Shown: in pieces, positions 1 to 7,792 of the stretch | Numbering within the stretch: the stretch's first letter is position 1 | Layout: each line of letters opens with the position of its first letter | NCBI GenBank assembly: GCA_963708895.1 | Contig: CAVPUE010000001.1 | Coordinates: 27,130 to 91,129 of the forward strand | Direction: 5' to 3' | DNA: 64,000 bases | Source of the DNA: Bacillus_BD sp963708895 | Lineage (GTDB): Bacteria; Bacillota; Bacilli; Bacillales; Cytobacillaceae | Translations under genes and position numbers: made by a program | The notes under the pieces: model-generated | Database searches by the model: none | Told to the model about the DNA's origin: nothing | Seen by the model: the letters and a program-made list of their open reading frames with translations, nothing else

Positions 1-1
1 T

Positions 2-796
2 ACTCTCTTATTTTTACTTATGTTTGCAGTGGCCTGTTCTAATCAACAGAATACAGACCAATCTTCAGACACAAAGGAAACGGAAACAGTAACCGAAAGT
101 AAGGAAAGTGTCGAATTAACAATTTCAGCAGCAGCTAGTTTGAAGGATGCCATGGAGGTTATTCAAAGTACATATCAAGAAGAACATCCTGAAGTAACCT
201 TGAAATTCAACTTTGGAGGTTCTGGTTCTCTGCAACAGCAAATCTCTCAAGGGGCACCAGTTGATCTATTTTTCTCAGCTGCAGAAGATAAATTTGATGT
301 ATTGGTTGAAGATGATAGTATCGCCAAAGAAGACGGAGTGGACCTTCTTGGAAATTCACTCGTATTAGTTGTACCTAAAGAAAATCAATCGATTAAAGGC
401 TTTGAAGATCTTGCAAAGGCAGAAATCGATAAAATTTCAATCGGTACTCCTGAAACAGTGCCTGCGGGAAAATATGCTAAAGAGTCACTTGAAAAGACGG
501 ATTTGTGGAAAGATGTTGAGTCTAAAGTCGTTTATGCGAAAGATGTCCGTCAAGTATTGTCCTATGTGGAAACTGGAAATGTTGCTGCAGGAATTGTATA
601 CAAAACAGATGCATTGGTTTCTGATAAAGTAAACATCGTTGCAACAGCTGATCCTGAGACCCATACCCCAATTATTTATCCAGTGGGAATTATCAAGGAC
701 TCTAAGAACTATGAAGAAGCAAAAGATTTTTATAGCTATTTACAAAATAACGATGCATTGAAGGTATTCCAGGAGTATGGATTTACTACTAATTAA
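2..796 (+). CDS. modA: ModA, molybdate ABC transporter substrate-binding lipoprotein (5' end outside the window)
   Basis: Periplasmic-type binding protein that captures molybdate (or tungstate) outside the membrane and hands it to ModB. The reading frame is already open at base 2 and encodes a hydrophobic stretch ending in A-V-A-C, a lipobox, so the true start lies upstream and the protein is a lipoprotein. The body has the ModA pattern: ISAAASLKDAM near the mature N-terminus, FGGSGSLQQQISQGAPVD (oxyanion pocket), then IGTPETVPAGKYA and a GNVAAGIVYKTDAL segment near the C-terminus. It overlaps modB by 20 bases, which indicates translational coupling. Family assignment is firm. Whether the anion is molybdate, tungstate or both cannot be read from sequence. 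Confidence 0.93.
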   Translation, partial: TLLFLLMFAVACSNQQNTDQSSDTKETETVTESKESVELTISAAASLKDAMEVIQSTYQEEHPEVTLKFNFGGSGSLQQQISQGAPVDLFFSAAEDKFDVLVEDDSIAKEDGVDLLGNSLVLVVPKENQSIKGFEDLAKAEIDKISIGTPETVPAGKYAKESLEKTDLWKDVESKVVYAKDVRQVLSYVETGNVAAGIVYKTDALVSDKVNIVATADPETHTPIIYPVGIIKDSKNYEEAKDFYSYLQNNDALKVFQEYGFTTN

Positions 797-1457
797 CGCT
801 GACCTACAAGAATTTTTGAGCCCCATATGGTTGTCTTTGAAAATAGCTACTATATCTGGTTTGATTGTTATTTTAACAGGAACATTGGTTGGGAGACTTT
901 TAGCTAGAACGACTTTTAAGGGGAAAGCCATTTTGGAGACAGTTCTCATGCTTCCAATGGTTCTTCCTCCTACAGTCATCGGATTCTTTTTAATTGTGAT
1001 CTTTGGCAAGAATAGTCTAGCAGGACAAGCGATTGAATGGATTTTTAATCAACCAATTATTTTCACTTGGTATGCTGCTGTTATTGCTTCAGCAGTTGTC
1101 GCATTCCCACTTATGTACCAGTCCGCAAAATCAGGATTTCAGGGTGTAGACCTTAGTATTGAAGAAGCAGCAAGGGTGGATGGTGCTAGTGAATGGAAAA
1201 TTTTCCTTTTTATTTCCATTCCTTTAGCTTCTAAAGCTCTTATCTCAGGTAGTATATTAAGCCTTGCACGAGCCCTTGGGGAATTCGGGGCTACCTTAAT
1301 GTTTGCTGGTAATATTCCAGGGGAAACACAAACGCTTCCAACAGCGATTTATATCGCGATTGATTCTGGAAATATGACAATGGCTTGGGCTTGGGTCATT
1401 TCCATCGTCATAATCTCCTTTATTATGCTGCTAACAATTCGAGTAAAACAAGAATAA
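777..1457 (+). CDS. modB: ModB, molybdate ABC transporter permease
   Basis: Integral membrane subunit of the molybdate importer, 226 residues, the usual size. About five hydrophobic segments are visible, and the cytoplasmic loop carries the binding-protein-dependent permease EAA motif (SIEEAARVDGASEWKIFLFISIPLA), where the ATPase docks. The ATG at 777 lies inside the end of modA, with AGGAG only about two bases before it. That spacing is tight, so a slightly later start is possible, but transport proteins of this family begin just before the WLSLKIA segment and little could be lost. No modC ATPase gene follows. The next thing downstream is a strong hairpin terminator and a convergent unrelated gene. 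Confidence 0.93.
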   Translation: MDLLLINADLQEFLSPIWLSLKIATISGLIVILTGTLVGRLLARTTFKGKAILETVLMLPMVLPPTVIGFFLIVIFGKNSLAGQAIEWIFNQPIIFTWYAAVIASAVVAFPLMYQSAKSGFQGVDLSIEEAARVDGASEWKIFLFISIPLASKALISGSILSLARALGEFGATLMFAGNIPGETQTLPTAIYIAIDSGNMTMAWAWVISIVIISFIMLLTIRVKQE

Positions 1458-1466
1458 GATGCACAA

Positions 1467-1493
1467 AAAGCGATGGGAAGGTCCCATCGCTTT
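1467..1493. terminator. Bidirectional hairpin terminator between modB and the exonuclease gene
   Basis: A perfect 12-bp stem (AAAGCGATGGGA pairing with TCCCATCGCTTT) closes a 3-base loop. A-tract and T-tract flank the two sides, so it can end transcripts from both converging genes. It shows that modAB ends here without modC. Confidence 0.85.
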
Positions 1494-1495
1494 CA

Positions 1496-2461
1496 TCAAC
1501 TTACAAAACTATTATTTAGTAAGCTCATAAATTCAGCTTCTTTAATGATTTTAAGTTCTTTCCCTTTTTCAATCAGTTCATATGCTTTCTTCTCTTTTGT
1601 ACTTATCCCGTTTTCTCCGACAATGGATTGATCCTGAACACCAACAACCAAATAATCTGTCTTGCCACTTACCCCACTTTTTACGAGACCACCAAGATTC
1701 ACTACTTGTTGCATCGCGACTTCCCGCTCAATCGATTGCAATTCTCCTGTAAAGACAACATTTTTGCCAAATAAAATATGGTTCTCATCAAATGTTTCTA
1801 CGGTAGGAGTGATCTTGGATACGGATGTTTTAGGCCAGGAACGAGTAGTCTGGGGTCGAGTCTGTTTCTTTTGAAAAAATGTTGTTTGCGGCTTTAATTC
1901 TGAGAATTTCTTAACCGGAATCGTACTAAAAGTAGAGCAATAGGATTGAATACTTTTTCGATTTTTCGCCTTCATACAAGCTAACACTAATTCCGCACAG
2001 GCAATCGCATCATCTATAGCGTTATGATGATTTTGCAACTCTATATTAAAAAAGGAAAGCCTATCTGTTAATGAATTCCCAATCCCTTTCCCCTTACAGA
2101 TTCTTGTACTAATCGGAATGCTACAAATATATTCAAATTCCGGAAGATCGATAGAATACTTCGTCAAACAAGAATGGAGAACACTCATATCAAAATGTGC
2201 ATTATGGGCAATTATCGTATTGTCTTGAAAATAATGTTGGATTTCCTCCCACACCATATGAAAGGTTGGGGCATTTTGAACGTCATCAGGAGTTATGCCG
2301 TGAATTTCAACCATTTTTGGATCAAATTCCATTTCAGGAGGTTGTATTAAAAAATATTTTTCATCAACAATTTTGTGGTCATCTACAAATGCCATCCCAA
2401 GCGAACAGGCACTACTCATTTTATTATTGGCTATTTCAAAATCAATTGCTATGAAATCCAC
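1496..2461 (-). CDS. DnaQ-like 3'-5' exonuclease with C-terminal BRCT domain
   Basis: Predicted DEDDh-family exonuclease related to the DNA polymerase III epsilon chain. Near the N-terminus the first motif is AIDFEIAN (D-x-E). The second is AHNAHFDMS, around residue 85. The third is HNAIDDA (H-x4-D), around residue 145. The last 90 residues, from LFGKNVVFTGEL to the end, form a BRCT domain with the GG and T-D-Y-L-V-V-G pattern, like those of DNA ligase and replication factors. The start is probably GTG at 2461, because GGAGG lies 8 bases before it; the ATG at 2467 would sit almost on the ribosome site. This domain pair is common as a stand-alone repair or proofreading-like exonuclease in Firmicutes, distinct from PolC. 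Its exact substrate is unknown. Confidence 0.85.
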   Translation of the reverse strand: MDFIAIDFEIANNKMSSACSLGMAFVDDHKIVDEKYFLIQPPEMEFDPKMVEIHGITPDDVQNAPTFHMVWEEIQHYFQDNTIIAHNAHFDMSVLHSCLTKYSIDLPEFEYICSIPISTRICKGKGIGNSLTDRLSFFNIELQNHHNAIDDAIACAELVLACMKAKNRKSIQSYCSTFSTIPVKKFSELKPQTTFFQKKQTRPQTTRSWPKTSVSKITPTVETFDENHILFGKNVVFTGELQSIEREVAMQQVVNLGGLVKSGVSGKTDYLVVGVQDQSIVGENGISTKEKKAYELIEKGKELKIIKEAEFMSLLNNSFVS

Positions 2462-2696
2462 TGTCATTACCTCCGATCATTTATATAACTCATGTTTGAT
2501 TTTACAAGCATTCGATGGATAGATTCATTACATTGTACCATGCATCTGAAAAGAAGAAAAAGTAGAAAAGTCCCCTTAAATACTACTATTCTAGTATTTC
2601 AAGCCTTTTTGTCTTTTTTACAGCAAAGCGATTTTTATCACTTTTTTTGACGCAATTCCTATTCTTTACAAAGGTGTGAACTTCAAAAACCTTATT

Positions 2697-2710
2697 GGAA
2701 AGCGCTTTCA
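2697..2710. promoter_or_regulatory. cre-like CcpA operator
   Basis: GGAAAGCGCTTTCA differs from the catabolite-responsive-element consensus TGWAARCGYTWNCW only at the first base and is almost perfectly palindromic around GCGC. It lies about 150 bases before the start of the FMN-binding-type lipoprotein and upstream of its probable promoter, in an AT-rich gap of about 390 bases that otherwise holds no gene. Carbon control is inferred from the site alone. Confidence 0.55.
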
Positions 2711-2803
2711 AATCAAAACAAAGGAAAATAATTTGTGAATTTATGAGCATTATTTGAATTGAATTTGGAAAATATTGATAAATACTAACGGAGTTATATA
2801 CTT

Positions 2804-2833
2804 TAGTTATAGGTTATCACAAGCCTATATAAT
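2804..2833 (+). promoter_or_regulatory. Probable SigA promoter of the lipoprotein gene
   Basis: A perfect -10 hexamer TATAAT at 2828-2833 sits 24 bases before the gene's start. The corresponding -35 region (about 2804-2810, TAGTTAT) is weak, which would fit a promoter needing an activator or being weakly constitutive. Confidence 0.4.
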
Positions 2834-2857
2834 AGAGAAATTAAGGGAGATGTCAAA

Positions 2858-3439
2858 ATGAAAAAGATTTTATCATTAGCTTTAGCATTAGGTCTTGTTG
2901 GAGTATTTGCAGGTTGTTCTAACGATGAAGCAACGAATGAAGATACTTCAAAAGAAACAACTACTGAATCTACAGCTGCTGAAAGTACTGGTGAAATTAA
3001 AATTGGTCGCGTTAACAATTCCCCACATGGAGATAAATCATTCGCAACAACAGTGGTTGTAATGGATGGAGATACAATCGTTGGAGCATCTATTGATGAG
3101 TTTCAATTTTTAGGTGACGATGCAAAAGGTGTACCAAACTCTGACGGTCCTTTTGGTGAAAGCTATCCAGAAGGCAAGGTTTTAGCTTCTAAACTTGATA
3201 ACGCTGAATACTACAGCAAAATGATGGCTGAAAAAGGAGGATCAACTGTTTCTCTTGATGATAACTATGCTGCAATTCAAGATTATGTAGTAGGTAAAAC
3301 AGTTGCAGAATTAGAAGAAGTACTTAAAGAAAACGAAGCTACACCTGAAAAGATGGTTGATGTTGTAAGTGGAGCTACATTAGCTGACTCTTATGGTTAC
3401 GTGAATGCCTTTGTTGAAGCTGCAAAAGCTGCAAAATAA
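2858..3439 (+). CDS. Lipoprotein with FMN-binding-type (SGAT) motif
   Basis: A 193-residue secreted lipoprotein. The signal peptide ends in VGVFAGC, so Cys20 is the likely lipidated residue, followed by an acidic Thr/Ser/Glu linker. The C-terminus contains DVVSGATLAD near residue 170, matching the D-x-x-S-G-A-T signature at which ApbE-type flavin transferases attach FMN covalently to threonine, as in FMN-binding domains and PplA-like lipoproteins of Gram-positive extracellular electron transfer. The GDKSFATTVVVMDGDTIVGASIDEF segment fits the beginning of such a domain. GGGAG precedes the ATG. It is monocistronic between a cre-like site and a terminator. No ApbE, Ndh2 or EetA/B gene lies nearby, so a role in electron transfer is inference. 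The family call is good. Confidence 0.75.
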   Translation: MKKILSLALALGLVGVFAGCSNDEATNEDTSKETTTESTAAESTGEIKIGRVNNSPHGDKSFATTVVVMDGDTIVGASIDEFQFLGDDAKGVPNSDGPFGESYPEGKVLASKLDNAEYYSKMMAEKGGSTVSLDDNYAAIQDYVVGKTVAELEEVLKENEATPEKMVDVVSGATLADSYGYVNAFVEAAKAAK

Positions 3440-3464
3440 GCTTTAGAACTCTAAATTCAATAAT

Positions 3465-3498
3465 AAAAAGGATCGAGTGTAAAAACTTGATCCTTTTT
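3465..3498. terminator. Bidirectional hairpin terminator
   Basis: AAAAAGGATCGAGT pairs with ACTTGATCCTTTTT across a short A-rich loop, with T-tracts on both strands. It serves both the lipoprotein gene and convergent dgkB. Confidence 0.85.
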
Positions 3499-3517
3499 TA
3501 TATAGTGATTTAGATTA

Positions 3518-4444
3518 TTATCCCTCTACCCGATCAGGCCGATCTTCAGAGCGAATTTTATCAAGCGGAACAAACGCTTCTAAATGACGATATAAGTTGA
3601 CAAATTCCGCCGGTAATAATCCCCCGAATTCACCATCTAAATTTAATTGTACCTTATCCTCTGATGTTACTTTAATACGATTTGCTTTTGTATAAATGAC
3701 TTTTGGATCATGAATATGTTCCCCGCGAAGTGCAAGGGTTGCAATTCGAATAAAGTCAGCAAGATTGGTTTGTTTTAAGATAAGAAGTGAAAACATACCG
3801 TCGTTAATGGATGAATTGGGAGCTAACTTTTCAAATCCGCCGATTGAATTGGTTAATCCTACAAGAAAGAGCATGACTTCTCCCTCAAATAACTTCCCAT
3901 CATATTCAATCCTAACATTCGTAGCTTTAAGGGAAGGAAGCATTTCAATCCCTTTTAGATAATAGGCCAACTGTCCGATCATCGTTTTTAACTTACTAGG
4001 AACTTCATATGTAAGCTCCGTTAATCGACCGCCACCAGCAATGTTAATAAAATATTTATCATTAAAACGACCTATATCAATGGGAATACTGTCTCCCTTT
4101 GCGATGATTTCAGCTGCCCCGACAATATCACGTGGGATTTGTAATGCCCGTGCAAAGTCATTGGTTGTTCCAACAGGAATAATTCCAAGCTTTGGACGAT
4201 ACTCTTTTTCAGCTAATCCATTCACAACTTCATTGATAGTTCCATCTCCGCCAGCTGCAACAACGAGATCATAGCGACGCTCAACAGCAAGTGCAGCCTC
4301 TGTAGTAGCATCTCCCGCGGCGTTTGTAGCATGGGTAGATGTTTCGTATCCTGCATTTTCGAGAACTTCAAGAACTTCTGGTAAATGCTTTCTAAAAGCT
4401 TCCCTGCCAGAAGTCGGATTATAAATTATTCTTGCTCTTTTCAT
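3518..4444 (-). CDS. dgkB: DgkB, diacylglycerol kinase
   Basis: Soluble lipid kinase that phosphorylates diacylglycerol to phosphatidic acid, returning the diacylglycerol left by lipoteichoic acid synthesis to phospholipid synthesis. The 308-residue product closely follows the B. subtilis DgkB pattern throughout: MKRARIIYNPTSGRE at the start, the nucleotide-binding GGDGT at about residues 65-69, GVIPVGTTNDFARAL-type segment near residue 90, and the LNLDGEFGG stretch near the C-terminus. The start chosen is the third in-frame ATG (4444) because AGGA precedes it by a normal distance. The gene stands alone here, away from the yerQ/rlmCD region where it sits in B. subtilis. Confidence 0.95.
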   Translation of the reverse strand: MKRARIIYNPTSGREAFRKHLPEVLEVLENAGYETSTHATNAAGDATTEAALAVERRYDLVVAAGGDGTINEVVNGLAEKEYRPKLGIIPVGTTNDFARALQIPRDIVGAAEIIAKGDSIPIDIGRFNDKYFINIAGGGRLTELTYEVPSKLKTMIGQLAYYLKGIEMLPSLKATNVRIEYDGKLFEGEVMLFLVGLTNSIGGFEKLAPNSSINDGMFSLLILKQTNLADFIRIATLALRGEHIHDPKVIYTKANRIKVTSEDKVQLNLDGEFGGLLPAEFVNLYRHLEAFVPLDKIRSEDRPDRVEG

Positions 4445-4568
4445 ACCCATCATCCTATATTGAACTTTATATAATGTATTTTATTTCCTAATACTTTTCA
4501 TAATCATCATATCGAAAAGAAAGAAACTTAGCAATTTTTTACCTGTTATTGAGTGTAACTTTCTTCAT

Positions 4569-4785
4569 AGTCATAAACAATGGCTGTTTTCGTAAAGTTT
4601 GTTGTTAAAATCCAAAGGCTGATTTTAACGTAGAAAGAGCTATTTTGTGCATTCGTATTAAATTTGCAGCTCTTTTCTCAAAATTAATAACCAATTTCAA
4701 CGGAAAATCAAGGACAATCAGCTTTTTTCTCTGCAAAAGCAACAAAGTTTGAGAAAAGAGCCTAAACAATCGTTTGTTTATGACT
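4569..4785. mobile_element. MITE-like element of about 217 bp with imperfect terminal inverted repeats
   Basis: The two ends are AGTCATAAACAA and its exact complement TTGTTTATGACT. The inverted similarity continues inward: the left end has GGCTGTTTTCGTAAAG and the complemented right end GGCTCTTTTCTCAAAC, both followed by TTTGTTG. Inside are two further hairpins: GTTAAAATC/GATTTTAAC at 4603-4629, and AGAAAGAGCT/AGCTCTTTTCT around 4631-4678. There is no convincing coding frame. Partial copies of the two ends occur at 24665-24712 and 60806-60840, so this is a dispersed repeat. Together with the neighbouring hairpins it fills the 480-base gap between dgkB and the CBS-domain gene. No clear target-site duplication is visible. 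Confidence 0.6.
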
Positions 4786-4792
4786 TTTGTTT

Positions 4793-4841
4793 GGGGAACA
4801 TACAGATTAATCAAATGTTTAATTAATGCAGTATGTTCCCC
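4793..4841. repeat. Long inverted repeat just outside the MITE-like element
   Basis: GGGGAACATAC at 4793-4803 pairs perfectly with GTATGTTCCCC at 4831-4841, and the loop contains two ATTAAT copies. Neither side is followed by a proper T-run, so it does not look like an ordinary terminator. It may be a second small repeat element or an mRNA-stabilising hairpin. Confidence 0.5.
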
Positions 4842-4861
4842 ACTTTACTAGGCTGTTCCAT

Positions 4862-4899
4862 AAAAAAATCCTAATTCCCTATAGAACTAAGAAATTAGG
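4862..4899 (-). terminator. Hairpin terminator of the CNNM/CBS gene
   Basis: Read on the minus strand, CCTAATT pairs with AATTAGG and is followed by ATTTTTTT, about 30 bases after the stop codon of the upstream gene. Confidence 0.65.
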
Positions 4900-4927
4900 T
4901 TGGTATTAAGTGATTCAGTTAACTCCA

Positions 4928-6280
4928 TTAGATCGGTTCCTGTATCTTTTCCTTGTCTTCCTCAACGGACTCTAAATCAGATTCATTGATGGTAACAACT
5001 ACCTTTTCAATCCGATTTTCTGATACCTCTTTTACTTCAAAAAGCAGATTTTGATACGTAATGACCGGACGTTCATGAATCGAAGGAATATGGCCAATTT
5101 CGCCAATCAAAAAGCCATTTAACGTATCAAAGTTATCGATTGGCAAGTCTACTCCTAAAATATCCTCCAGCTTATATAAACTTGTCACACCTTCTATAGA
5201 ATATTGATTAACCTTAAGTTGCTGAATTTCCTCATCTTCTGGTCCATCAATCTCACTAGAAATCTCACCGACAATTTCTTCAATCACGTCTTCTATCGTA
5301 ATTAAGCCTTCCGTACCTCCATATTCATCCAACACAATCGCAATATGTACATTATTTTGTTTCATCTCTGTAAATAATCGATCAACTGACTGTGACTCTA
5401 GTACAAAAAATGGTTTTCGAATCAATTCCCTTAAATCAAAGACTTTTTCATTTTTTTTATTCATAAATTGAAATAAATATTTTACGTGAAGAATGCCAAC
5501 AATATTATCGATATCGCCTTCATATACTGGAAATCTTGTATACCTCTCCTGATTCACTAATTCAACCGTTTCTTCTAAACTTGCATCAATCGAGAGAGCC
5601 ACCATATCTGTCCGATGTGTAACAAGATCAGAGACCGTTTTATCATTGAATTCAAAGATATTGTTGATCATCAGCCTTTCCGCATCCTGAATCGTTCCAC
5701 GCTCACTACCGACATCAATCATCATCCGTATTTCCTCTTCGGTAGCTTCCTCTCCTTTTGCATTTGGATCGACACCAAACACTCGTACAACAGAGTTTGT
5801 TGAAAGCGTTAGAAATTTAACAAGCGGTAAACATATTTTGAATAATAAGGTAAGAGGAAATGCTGCCAAATTAGCAATTAATTCAGTCTTTTGCAAGGCT
5901 AACTGCTTAGGCACTAGCTCTCCAAAAACTAATGTAAAATACGAAAGAAGAACAGTTATCACAACTACAGAAGCGGTAGCCAACACATCTAAATCTAATG
6001 GAACTCCTACTTCATAGAGGAATTGTGCAAGTGGGCCGGCAAAGAAATCCGCCGCAAAAGCACTTGCTAAAAATCCAGCTAGTGTAATCCCAATCTGAAT
6101 CGTGCTTAAAAATCGGCTCGGCTCGGAAACCAAATTATAAAGCATCTTTGCCTTCTTATCACCATCTTCTGCATTTCGTTTAATTTTGTTATCATTTAAT
6201 GCAACCAACGCCATTTCAGATGCAGCAAAAAAGGCATTTATTAAAATTAAAACAATAAGTGTAATAATGGCTATATACAA
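4928..6280 (-). CDS. HlyC/CorC family membrane protein (CNNM, CBS pair, CorC-type domain)
   Basis: About 450 residues. The first 190 are the DUF21/CNNM membrane domain with three to four hydrophobic helices and the NAFFAASEMALVALN motif. Two CBS domains follow (about 200-320, including TRFPVYEGD and the VLDEYGGTEGLITIEDVIEEIVGEI signature), then a CorC_HlyC domain to the C-terminus. The family is linked to magnesium or divalent-cation homeostasis; older names such as hemolysin C are misleading. An open frame extends upstream to a TTG at 6340, but GGAGGG lies nine bases before the TTG at 6280, which places the start right before the first membrane helix, as in relatives. Monocistronic. Subfamily (YhdP, YhdT, YqhB or YrkA type) is not resolved. 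Confidence 0.88.
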   Translation of the reverse strand: MYIAIITLIVLILINAFFAASEMALVALNDNKIKRNAEDGDKKAKMLYNLVSEPSRFLSTIQIGITLAGFLASAFAADFFAGPLAQFLYEVGVPLDLDVLATASVVVITVLLSYFTLVFGELVPKQLALQKTELIANLAAFPLTLLFKICLPLVKFLTLSTNSVVRVFGVDPNAKGEEATEEEIRMMIDVGSERGTIQDAERLMINNIFEFNDKTVSDLVTHRTDMVALSIDASLEETVELVNQERYTRFPVYEGDIDNIVGILHVKYLFQFMNKKNEKVFDLRELIRKPFFVLESQSVDRLFTEMKQNNVHIAIVLDEYGGTEGLITIEDVIEEIVGEISSEIDGPEDEEIQQLKVNQYSIEGVTSLYKLEDILGVDLPIDNFDTLNGFLIGEIGHIPSIHERPVITYQNLLFEVKEVSENRIEKVVVTINESDLESVEEDKEKIQEPI

Positions 6281-6519
6281 TGAAAAATACCCTCCATTTT
6301 TAATAGGAATCGATTTATTAGGATACTGACTATGTGGCAAGCAAATTTTTGATGCTCTCTTTTTGCATCTTTAAATATCAGAATTCTTATATATCTATCA
6401 TACTGTTAAGAAGAGGAAATTAAAACAGCAATGTTGAAAAATTTCATAATTTTTTCTTCTAATTATCATTGGTTCAGATATTCATGCAGATTAAACAATC
6501 CTTACACCTTTCGTTTTCA

Positions 6520-6562
6520 AAAAAAATACTCTAGGAATTGAGTCGATTCAATTCTTAGAGTA
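6520..6562 (-). terminator. Hairpin terminator of the HU gene
   Basis: On the minus strand TACTCTAAGAATTGA pairs with TCAATTCCTAGAGTA (15 positions, one G-U wobble) and runs into TTTTTTTT. It is 25 bases beyond the HU stop codon. The remaining 240 bases up to the CBS gene hold no recognisable gene. Confidence 0.9.
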
Positions 6563-6586
6563 CCTTAAAAGTTAAGATTCTACTTT

Positions 6587-6859
6587 TTATTTAACAGCCT
6601 CTTTCAATTCTTTACCCGCTTTGAATGCTGGTACTTTAGAAGCTGCAATGTCTATTTCTTCTCCAGTTTGTGGATTACGACCTTTACGAGCCGCACGGTC
6701 ACGTACTTCAAAAGTTCCAAATCCAATTAATTGAATTTTTTCCTCTTTTGCAAGAGTTTGTGTAATCGTGTCAAATAACGCATCCAATACTTTTGCTGCG
6801 TCTTTCTGTGTCAATTCAGCTCGTTCTGCTACTGCTTTTACTAATTCAGTTTTATTCAT
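6587..6859 (-). CDS. hupA: HU, histone-like DNA-binding protein
   Basis: Homodimeric nucleoid protein that bends and compacts DNA without sequence specificity. The product is 90 residues, the normal length, starting MNKTELVKAVAE. It has the helical dimer core followed by IGFGTFEVRDRAARKGRNP, the beta-arm entry with the RNP tip that intercalates between base pairs. The start at 6859 is chosen over the upstream ATG at 6880 because GAGGTG lies seven bases before it and the family begins here. In B. subtilis the gene is hbs. Here it stands between a CBS-domain gene and divergent plsY, a different neighbourhood, so this may be one of several HU copies. Confidence 0.95.
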   Translation of the reverse strand: MNKTELVKAVAERAELTQKDAAKVLDALFDTITQTLAKEEKIQLIGFGTFEVRDRAARKGRNPQTGEEIDIAASKVPAFKAGKELKEAVK

Positions 6860-7113
6860 CCTCATACACCTCGATTTCATGATATTACTATGTAGAAACT
6901 TAAATATAGCATATACATCCTCTATATTCTAGCACTAGTATGTTCAAAATTTAAATGATATAAACATGGTACTCTATTAGCTAGAAAAACGGAATGAGTT
7001 TTCAGTTCAACTCGCCTATCCTCAAAATTTATTTTTTCTAAAAACAAGGCTTTTATTTAAACCTTTTCATATATATATTTAGAGGTGGTATAAGAAATTG
7101 AAAGGAGAGATTT

Positions 7114-7722
7114 ATGGTTATTCTCATGTTTATCCTTGCCTATCTCATTGGTAGCATTCCAACTGCTCTAATCATTGGGAAAGTATTTTTTCATATTGAT
7201 ATCCGTGATCACGGTAGTCAAAATCCAGGGGCAACCAATTCCCTTCGAGTATTAGGAAAAAGGGCTGCAGTTGGTGTTCTGCTTATTGATGTGGGAAAAG
7301 GTGCACTTGCTGCTTCACTGCCGCTCCTATTTCAAATAGAGTTGAATCCACTATATCCGGGGTTAATCGCTGTTATTGGCCACTGCTTCCCTATTTTTGC
7401 AGGCTTCAGAGGCGGAAAAGCCATAGCTACTACTGCAGGTACATTACTAATAGCAAACTTTTGGTTGTTTTTAATCGTTTATATTACCTTTTTCTTAGTG
7501 ATTTTTATTACAAAATACGTTTTCTTAGGTTCTATTTCTGTTGGACTTATCCTATTCTTTTATACTATCATGAAAACTGGTAGAGAAGATGATCTTCTTT
7601 TTCTTTTATTTCTCTTACTCCTCATCTTTCTACATCGGACAAACATTCGGAATTTTATCCACCATAACGAACCAAAAATAACAGATAAGAATTTAATCAA
7701 CGATCGAATCAAACCCGTTTAA
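7114..7722 (+). CDS. plsY: PlsY, acyl-phosphate:glycerol-3-phosphate acyltransferase
   Basis: Membrane enzyme that transfers a fatty acyl group from acyl-phosphate to glycerol-3-phosphate, the first committed step of phospholipid synthesis in Firmicutes. The three conserved motifs are all present: GSIPTALIIGK near the N-terminus, the glycine-rich phosphate loop HGSQNPGATNSLRVLGK around residue 35, and VIGHCFPIFAGFRGGKAIAT around residue 90. Five to six hydrophobic helices are visible in the 202 residues. AAAGGAGAG precedes the ATG. A single-gene unit ended by a clear terminator. Relatives usually have gyrase or topoisomerase IV genes next to plsY, which are not here, so it could be a second paralogue. 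Confidence 0.92.
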   Translation: MVILMFILAYLIGSIPTALIIGKVFFHIDIRDHGSQNPGATNSLRVLGKRAAVGVLLIDVGKGALAASLPLLFQIELNPLYPGLIAVIGHCFPIFAGFRGGKAIATTAGTLLIANFWLFLIVYITFFLVIFITKYVFLGSISVGLILFFYTIMKTGREDDLLFLLFLLLLIFLHRTNIRNFIHHNEPKITDKNLINDRIKPV

Positions 7723-7725
7723 TGT

Positions 7726-7775
7726 AAAAAAAGGATAGGTCTAACAGTAGTAAAATCTGTTGCCTATCCTTTTTT
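7726..7775. terminator. Bidirectional hairpin terminator between plsY and the DinB gene
   Basis: AAAAAAGGATAGG pairs with CCTATCCTTTTTT, and the stem continues through AACAG/CTGTT further in. T-tracts are present on both strands, fitting the convergent gene arrangement. Confidence 0.88.
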
Positions 7776-7792
7776 ATTCGATAACAGGATTG

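Noticed and set aside
4605..4814. A 69-codon frame in the dgkB-CBS gap
   Set aside because: It spans the MITE-like element's hairpins, has no ribosome site and no recognisable protein features.
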